Shown: positions 52,095 through 57,769 of the stretch, piece by piece
Layout of the letters: the number at the start of each line of letters is the position of its first letter
How positions within the stretch are numbered: position 1 is the stretch's first letter
Notes under the pieces: generated by a model
What the model was told of the DNA's origin: nothing
Seen by the model: only the letters and a program-made list of their open reading frames with translations
The model's database searches: none
Source of the DNA: Pedosphaera parvula Ellin514
GTDB taxonomy: Bacteria; Verrucomicrobiota; Verrucomicrobiia; Limisphaerales; Pedosphaeraceae
Direction of reading: 5' to 3'
DNA: 57,769 nt
Assembly (NCBI RefSeq): GCF_000172555.1
Contig: NZ_ABOX02000049.1
Location: 1-57,769 of the forward strand
Translations under genes and position numbers: made by a program

Positions 52095-52712
52095 TCAATT
52101 TGGTTCTTTACGCCACTCGCCTGTTTGGAGATAGGGCTTGAGCTTTTGCTTGAGCGTCTCACGGCCCCGGTGAATTAGAGATTTGGTGGCCGAAAGAGAG
52201 CAGCCAATTACTTTCGCGATTTCCTCATAACTCATATCCTCCTGACGGCAAAGGAGAATTGCAGTACGTTGATTTTCAGGCAGTTCCTTCAAAGCTTGTT
52301 CGACTTCATGCTCAAGTTCGTGCTGCAACAGTGTGTCGGGAGCCGAATAGACCTTCACATCTTCAAATTGACGGGAGGGCAGGTCTTCATTGTCGGAATT
52401 AGTGAAGTTGGCTTCGAGCGAATCAGCCGGATGACGGGATCGGCGCCGGATTTCGTTCAAGCAAAGATTGCGAGCAATGGTGAAAAGCCAGGTGCTGAAT
52501 TTGGCGGATACTTCGTAGCGATGAGCCGACTTATATACTTGAATGAAAACATTTTGTGCCAAATCCTCAGCTTCCGTGGCATCGCGCAATATTCGGAACA
52601 CAACGTTAATGACCGGCTGCTTGTACTTTTCGACCAATTCAGCAAATGCATCTGAATCTCCGCGCTTTACGCGGAGCATCAGTGCGACATCAGGATCTGA
52701 ATTCGCTGGCAT
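52095..52712 (-). CDS. ECF RNA polymerase sigma factor, RpoE-like
   Basis: The 205-residue sigma factor has region 2 (AFAELVEKYKQPVINVVFRILRD, EAEDLAQNVFIQVYKS, FSTWLFTIARNLCLNEIRRRSRH) and region 4 (ALKELPENQRTAILLCRQEDMSYEEIAKVIGCSLSATKSLIHRGRETLKQKL). All are canonical for ECF factors. It heads an operon with a membrane anti-sigma factor and a DUF3106 protein, so an envelope-stress type circuit is likely. It is divergent from glnD, with 115 bp between. Confidence 0.93.
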   Translation of the reverse strand: MPANSDPDVALMLRVKRGDSDAFAELVEKYKQPVINVVFRILRDATEAEDLAQNVFIQVYKSAHRYEVSAKFSTWLFTIARNLCLNEIRRRSRHPADSLEANFTNSDNEDLPSRQFEDVKVYSAPDTLLQHELEHEVEQALKELPENQRTAILLCRQEDMSYEEIAKVIGCSLSATKSLIHRGRETLKQKLKPYLQTGEWRKEPN

Positions 52713-52827
52713 TAATGCTTTAGCTATCGAGTTTACCTAACACCGGCTGGGTGACAAGGTTGTGCACGATTTGGATAATCGCTGAGCTCTTGCGTTCAAA
52801 GACAATTCCCACCAAAGTGTTTAGCGG

Positions 52828-55605
52828 ATGCCGACGTTGCTCGAAAAATTGGAAACCAGTGGTGCCAATCGGCTGGTTTTACCGGCAGGTCATCTGCCGA
52901 TGCAGGAATTGGCCCGCTATAAGACTTTTCTCAAAGTCGAAACCCACCGTCTTAAGATAGTCCATCGTGGCGGAGGTGGCGGGCGGGAAGTATGCTACGC
53001 GCGTGCCACCCTGATGGATATTCTGCTGCGCTACATGTGGGATGCGGTAATGAACAGCCTGTCCCCGGAGTCGCAAAAAGGGGTTCCTTCCATTGCGTTG
53101 GTGGCGATTGGGGGATATGGGAGGGCGGAACTGAACCCATTTAGTGACATCGATTTCATGTTTTTGCATGAGGGTCAGGTAGTGGCTGGGAACAAGCCAT
53201 TGCCCTACCTTTCAAAACTCATGGACGGTATTTTGTATCCCCTTTGGGATCTCGGCCTGAAGGTGGGATATTCGGTGCGTTCGGTGGATGATGCGGTCAA
53301 TGCCGCTCAGGATGACATGCTATCCAAGACCTCGCTGATTGAGGCGCGCCTGGTGACAGGAAATGAAGCGCTTTTCAAAAAGTTACAAAAGGCGGTGCTG
53401 GCCAGGTGCGTGGAGGGTTACGAAACCAAATACATTGCGGCCCGGTTGCAGGACCAGGCGGCGCGGCATAACAAATTCGGCAACTCACCTTCCATGCAGG
53501 AGCCGAATGTGAAAAACGGCTGTGGCGGTTTGCGCGATTACCAGAACCTCATCTGGATGACATATTTCAAATATCGCACCCGGTCGTTGAAGGAATTGGT
53601 GGCCAAGGAACTCATCAGCGAAACTGAGCAGAAGCAATTGGATAATGCCTATGATTATTTATTGCGGGTTCGGAACGAGATGCATTATCACGCGGGGCGG
53701 GCGGCGGATGTTTTAAGCAAAAACCTGCAGCCTGCAGTTGCCCATAACATGGGTTACACAGACCGTTCACCGAGTCTCCGGCTGGAGAAATTCATGCGCG
53801 AAGTTTACACGCATGCGCGGAACATTTACCTGCTGAATCGCACGCTGGAACAGCGCATGGCTTTGCTGCCACCGCCACCCACACGGTTGCAGTTTTTAAA
53901 AGGATTTATTGGGCGCGGCAAGGCGAAGGAAACAGAACAGCCAGCGGTCGATGGTTTCAAGTTCATCGATGGCTATATTCACGCGGCGAACCCACGCGTT
54001 TTTCGCGACCAGCCACGCCGGTTGATGCGTGTGTTTCTGCATGCACAGCAGCGTGGCTTGCGATTGCACCCGGATCTGGCACAACTCATTCGCAGCCAGT
54101 TGGCGCTCGCGGACCGGGCATTTTTGTACGATGAACATGTGCGGGAAACGTTTCTCACCATTTTAAACCAGCGTGGAAATGTGGCGCCCGCATTGCGTGC
54201 GATGCATGAAGTGGGATTGCTTGGGAAATATATTCCCGAATTCGGCAAGCTTACCTGCCTGGTGCAGCACGAGTTTTACCATCAATATACCGCCGATGAG
54301 CATACGTTGATGTGCCTGCAACAACTCGATCGTGTTTGGGAGGCCAAGGAAGAGCCCTACAGCCGGTATGCGGAACTGTTTCAAAAGCTGGACCGGCCTT
54401 TTTTACTTTACCTGGCGCTCATTCTGCATGATGTGGGCAAGGCGGATGGCCATGGCAAGCACGCGGATGTCAGCAGCCAGCTGGCGGAGCGCGTGGCCAG
54501 GAGATTGGGGTTGGATGGTTCGGCGACCCATAATCTGCGCCTGGTTATTGAGCATCATTTGCTTATGGCGAACATCTCGCAGCGGCGGGATCTCGACGAT
54601 CCGGCCGTGATCCGCAGCTTCGTCAACGAAATTCAAAATGCGGAGGCGCTGATGATGCTGACGGTGCATACTTTTGTGGACTCGGTCGCCACCAGCGACA
54701 AGTTGTGGAATGATTTTAAGGATACACTGCTCTGGTCTCTCTATTCCCGCACCCTGCCTTCGCTTACAGGCGGGACGGAATTTATCCGCGCGGAGGAGGT
54801 TCAGCGTGAGCTGCTGGCCGAAGAGATTGTGCGCGCCTTGCCTGGGAGGATCAGTGAAGAGGAGCTTCATGCCCATTTCGGAACATTGCCGAGCCGGTAT
54901 TTTCAAATCCATTCGTCTCCGGAAATCATGCGTGATTTATCGCTCACGCATCGCTTCATGCACCTGCAGATTTCCGAGCATGAGAATGCCCTGCAGCCGG
55001 TGGTGGATTGGCACAACGAGCCGGACCGGGGATATACGGTGGCCAAGATATGCACCTGGGACCGGGCCGGATTGTTCAGCAACATTGCCGGCTCGTTCAG
55101 TGCGGCAGGATTAAACATTTTAACCGCCCAGGTTTTCACGCGTTCCGATGCCATCGTGCTCGACACGTTTTATGTGACGGATGCCAGGACCGGCGCCCTG
55201 GCCAACCGGGAAGAAAAGGAAAAGCTCGAAGAGTTGCTGAACAAGGTTCTAACTGGGGACGAGGTGAACTTTCGGGCCTTGATCGCGAAACAAAGGGTGA
55301 ACCGGCCCCTGTATCAATCCTACGAAGGCGATCAGATGCCGACCCAGCTTCATTTCGATAATGAAACTTCGGAGAGCCGGACGGCGATTGAAGTGGAGAC
55401 GGAGGACAGGATTGGGTTGTTGTATGCGATCTCGGAAGCGCTGGCGGAACTCGAACTGAATATTTCCGCGGCAAAAATCGTGACCGAAAAGGGCGCGGCG
55501 ATCGATACCTTTTATGTGAACGAGCTGGATGGCAGCAAAATTCTGGATCCCGGACGGCAAAGCTTTGTTGAGCGCAAGATCCGTGATTCCATCAACAAAC
55601 TTTAG
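52828..55605 (+). CDS. glnD: [protein-PII] uridylyltransferase / uridylyl-removing enzyme
   Basis: GlnD senses glutamine and adds or removes UMP on PII proteins. The 925-residue protein has the nucleotidyltransferase motif GGYGRAELNPFSDIDF (about 95-110; metal ligands D107 and D109), the helical domain with NGCGGLRDYQNL, an HD domain with LILHDVGK (H534, D535) and HHL, and two C-terminal ACT domains (TVAKICTWDRAGLFSNIAG; AIEVETEDRIGLLYAISEAL). Length and order match the family. It is monocistronic as far as seen. The PII and glutamine synthetase genes are not in the window. Confidence 0.95.
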   Translation: MPTLLEKLETSGANRLVLPAGHLPMQELARYKTFLKVETHRLKIVHRGGGGGREVCYARATLMDILLRYMWDAVMNSLSPESQKGVPSIALVAIGGYGRAELNPFSDIDFMFLHEGQVVAGNKPLPYLSKLMDGILYPLWDLGLKVGYSVRSVDDAVNAAQDDMLSKTSLIEARLVTGNEALFKKLQKAVLARCVEGYETKYIAARLQDQAARHNKFGNSPSMQEPNVKNGCGGLRDYQNLIWMTYFKYRTRSLKELVAKELISETEQKQLDNAYDYLLRVRNEMHYHAGRAADVLSKNLQPAVAHNMGYTDRSPSLRLEKFMREVYTHARNIYLLNRTLEQRMALLPPPPTRLQFLKGFIGRGKAKETEQPAVDGFKFIDGYIHAANPRVFRDQPRRLMRVFLHAQQRGLRLHPDLAQLIRSQLALADRAFLYDEHVRETFLTILNQRGNVAPALRAMHEVGLLGKYIPEFGKLTCLVQHEFYHQYTADEHTLMCLQQLDRVWEAKEEPYSRYAELFQKLDRPFLLYLALILHDVGKADGHGKHADVSSQLAERVARRLGLDGSATHNLRLVIEHHLLMANISQRRDLDDPAVIRSFVNEIQNAEALMMLTVHTFVDSVATSDKLWNDFKDTLLWSLYSRTLPSLTGGTEFIRAEEVQRELLAEEIVRALPGRISEEELHAHFGTLPSRYFQIHSSPEIMRDLSLTHRFMHLQISEHENALQPVVDWHNEPDRGYTVAKICTWDRAGLFSNIAGSFSAAGLNILTAQVFTRSDAIVLDTFYVTDARTGALANREEKEKLEELLNKVLTGDEVNFRALIAKQRVNRPLYQSYEGDQMPTQLHFDNETSESRTAIEVETEDRIGLLYAISEALAELELNISAAKIVTEKGAAIDTFYVNELDGSKILDPGRQSFVERKIRDSINKL

Positions 55606-55642
55606 ATGGCAGGCCGGATCATTTTCCAGAATGGAGAATAAT

Positions 55643-55662
55643 CATTCGGAAATTTCTTTCGA
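55643..55662. repeat. 20-nt element, copy 2 (3' of a minus-strand gene)
   Basis: Identical to 844-863. Here too it lies 24 bp beyond the stop of a minus-strand gene (55686). Confidence 0.5.
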
Positions 55663-55685
55663 TATTTCGATATCCAGTGACGAAA

Positions 55686-57769
55686 CTAATTATTTCCGAG
55701 CAGCGCCTTTTTGCGTTCATCGGACAGCGTAGAGCCTTGCAGTGCAGCGGTTGCGATATCGGGATCGGCTTCCAACCAGGGGCGGAAGACGTTTTCCAAG
55801 CTGTTCATGCGGATTTCCTGGTCCTGGATTTTGCCTGCCCATTTGAAGGCGGACGCGGGATCTGATTGGATCAGGTGATTAACGTACGTGTTGACGGCGG
55901 AATCGCGGCTGCGGCCCGGAGGGAGGTTTTCCACCCATTTGCTGGCGGCGGTCGAGTCTTGTTCGACCCATGGGCCCAACAGGTTTTGAACTGCATTGTT
56001 CCGCAAATCTCCTTCAGGAAAATTCGCCACCCAGGCGGCTGCGGCCCCGGGATCCGTCTGAGCCCATTGTGGAATAACGGAGAGTGCCGCATTGTTCTGG
56101 GCTTCTCCCGGTGCCATACTGGCCACAAACGAAGCCGCATCCTGGGGCGAATTTTGTGCCATGCCGGAAGTAAGACTGGCCAAAGCCTGATCGCGCGCTG
56201 GTCCTTGCGGGAGTTGACTGGCCCAATCCACGGCGGCCTTCGGATCATTTTGAGCCCAGGTGTTGGCTATATTGGCCAGCAGGCTGTTTTGCCCCTGCCC
56301 CGGTGGTAACGTCTGCGCGAAAGCGGCTGCAGCTTTTGGATCGTTCTGGGCCCACTGATAACTCATATTATTCAGTGCATTCTGTTTCGCGCTTCCTTCG
56401 GGTAATTGCTTTACCCAATCCAGAGCCGAGGAAAGATCATTTTGCGCCCATGAAGAGGCGACCTGGGCAATCATCTCGTTGCGCATCTGACCGGCCGGGA
56501 GCGAGTTGGCAAGTTCAACGGCGCTTTTTGGGTCAGACTCTGCCATCTGAACCGAGATATTCCGTAAGGCATCCCGACGTGCGGGGCTGTCGGGCAGACT
56601 GTTAACCCAATCCTTTGCGCCTTGCAGGTCCGATTGAGCCCACTGGCTTACCACCTGGTTGATGGCTTGATTCTGCCACTGGCCGGGGGGCAGTTTCAGG
56701 GCAATGGAAGCTGCGGTTTGCGGGTCTGCATTGGAAAGATTTGCCGCGATGTTTTGCAAGACCTGACTGCGAGCCTGGCCGGTGGGAAGACTTTCGGCCC
56801 ATTTTAGTGCCTTCTCGGGATCTTCCTGCGCGAGTTGGCTGGCGATGGTGCCCAAAAGATTGTTTTTGGCATTTCCCGGCGGGAGGTTTTGAGCATATGT
56901 CATCGCGGCGTCCGGATCTTCCTGAGCCCACTGGGAACCGAGATTGTTCAAAGTGTTTTGGCGAAGCTTCGCATCTGGCAACTGCTGGACCCAGGCGAGC
57001 GCCGCAGGCAGATCATTGCCAGCCCATCCGGAGGCCAGCGCGGTGATTGCTTCGGCTCGTATTTGACCATTCGGGAGGTTCATGACTTCGGAGACGGCGT
57101 TCTTTGGGTCGGAAGCACTCCACTGGGCGATGATATTGCGCAGGACACTACTCTTTTCACGGCCGTCCGGCAGACCTTTGGCCCAAGCCAGGGCGGCCGT
57201 GGGATCCTTTTCAGCCCATTGAGAGGCAATGGTCTCATACGCCTGAACCCGTTGGGAACCTGCTGGGAGTTGGGCGGCATGGGCGGCAGCATCAGCTGGA
57301 TCGTTGGCTGCCCATTCCGAGAAGATCGAAGAGGCGAGATTCAAGCGGTCGCCAGAGCCCGGAGGCATGTTTTGCATAAAAGCGAGGGCGGCTTGGGGAT
57401 TTTTTTCAGCCAGTGATCCAATGACATTTTGAACTGCTTCATTGCGGAGCGGGCCGGGTGGCAGTTGTTTTACCCATGCTGCGGCACTCTCAGGGTCGCT
57501 TTTGGCCCATACGCCAATGACGGTTTGGATGGCTGAGCGGCGAAAAACTGTGCCTGGAACAGCATCAGCGAAGGCCATGGCAGCCTTGAGATCCGTTTCT
57601 GCCCAACGAGCGAGGAGCAACTGCCGCAATTCTCCTCTGAGAGTGACTGGAGCGCTCTTCTCGACGAGAGCCGCCGCCGCAGGAATATCAGCAGAATCGA
57701 GGGACTGGATGAGTTCGGTCATTGCCTCGTAGCGATGCATGCCATTCTTTTTTAAGATGGCTTGAATGG
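55686..57769 (-). CDS. protein of 20 tandem 32-residue helical repeats, 5' end outside window
   Basis: The visible 693 residues are almost entirely tandem units of about 32 residues with consensus WA-x-x-DP-x-AA-x-x-WA-x-x-LP-x-G-x-x-R-x-x-AL-x-x-I-x-x-Q. I count 20, ending with a degenerate unit and KKALLGNN. The pattern (two short helices per unit, Trp at the start) suggests a TPR/HEAT-like solenoid. The frame is open from ATG 57740 to the window edge, continuing as IQAILKKNG, so the true start lies outside. This family is seen in Verrucomicrobia. Function is unknown, with protein binding the likely role. Confidence 0.85.
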   Translation of the reverse strand, partial: IQAILKKNGMHRYEAMTELIQSLDSADIPAAAALVEKSAPVTLRGELRQLLLARWAETDLKAAMAFADAVPGTVFRRSAIQTVIGVWAKSDPESAAAWVKQLPPGPLRNEAVQNVIGSLAEKNPQAALAFMQNMPPGSGDRLNLASSIFSEWAANDPADAAAHAAQLPAGSQRVQAYETIASQWAEKDPTAALAWAKGLPDGREKSSVLRNIIAQWSASDPKNAVSEVMNLPNGQIRAEAITALASGWAGNDLPAALAWVQQLPDAKLRQNTLNNLGSQWAQEDPDAAMTYAQNLPPGNAKNNLLGTIASQLAQEDPEKALKWAESLPTGQARSQVLQNIAANLSNADPQTAASIALKLPPGQWQNQAINQVVSQWAQSDLQGAKDWVNSLPDSPARRDALRNISVQMAESDPKSAVELANSLPAGQMRNEMIAQVASSWAQNDLSSALDWVKQLPEGSAKQNALNNMSYQWAQNDPKAAAAFAQTLPPGQGQNSLLANIANTWAQNDPKAAVDWASQLPQGPARDQALASLTSGMAQNSPQDAASFVASMAPGEAQNNAALSVIPQWAQTDPGAAAAWVANFPEGDLRNNAVQNLLGPWVEQDSTAASKWVENLPPGRSRDSAVNTYVNHLIQSDPASAFKWAGKIQDQEIRMNSLENVFRPWLEADPDIATAALQGSTLSDERKKALLGNN

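Overview
The window looks like a chromosomal piece of a soil or freshwater Verrucomicrobium of the Pedosphaera type. This is an inference from gene style, not from a database search. The signs are an ECF sigma factor paired with a zinc-ribbon Ser/Thr kinase, an [18 protein letters not shown] prepilin-like protein with an H-X9-DG tail, large secreted Ig/PA14/CBM-type proteins with a shared C-terminal module, a protein made of 20 32-residue repeats, and repeat-rich intergenic DNA. Housekeeping genes (ffh, tRNA-Tyr, hflX, miaA, lgt, glnD) anchor it as chromosome.

Layout. 1-5.8 kb: a partial gene, the kinase/sigma pair, a tandem array of about 260-bp units carrying paired small hairpins, an MBL-fold hydrolase and a small exported protein. 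5.8-7.9 kb: gamma-carbonic anhydrase-like gene, ffh and tRNA-Tyr. 7.9-9.4 kb: a worn accessory patch just 3' of the tRNA, with two small genes (one DUF504/MJ1316-type), an IS66 transposase scrap and a truncated helix-hairpin-helix gene. 9.5-13.2 kb: a tightly overlapping three-gene operon (esterase, acyl-CoA synthetase, 3-hydroxybutyrate dehydrogenase) that fits use of 3-hydroxybutyrate esters or ketone bodies. 13.3-26.7 kb: an alpha-glucan locus with a large secreted protein, a prepilin-like protein, two secreted GH13 enzymes and a propeller-type sensor kinase with its LuxR-type response regulator. 27.6-42.9 kb: a three-gene hybrid NRPS-PKS assembly line. 43-57.8 kb: ClC channel, hflX, HEAT-repeat protein, a His-rich membrane protein, miaA, lgt, an ECF sigma/membrane anti-sigma/DUF3106 operon, glnD and the repeat protein.

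Two things stand out. First, the glucan locus carries three copies of one palindrome (CTGCA-N6-TGCAG). Two copies are identical over 20 nt and the third differs at three positions. They lie in its three divergent promoter regions, which defines a compact, self-contained candidate regulon for the two-component system encoded inside it. Second, the NRPS-PKS line has the order A-PCP-sulfotransferase / KS-AT-ACP-aminotransferase-C-A-PCP / C-A-PCP-TE. Its first adenylation domain contains a sharply bounded GC-rich core, which suggests a subdomain swap. The cluster is flanked by gene fossils on both sides (an oxidoreductase 3' end and a permease 5' end), and further fossils (a zinc-ribbon gene, IS66) show an actively decaying accessory background.
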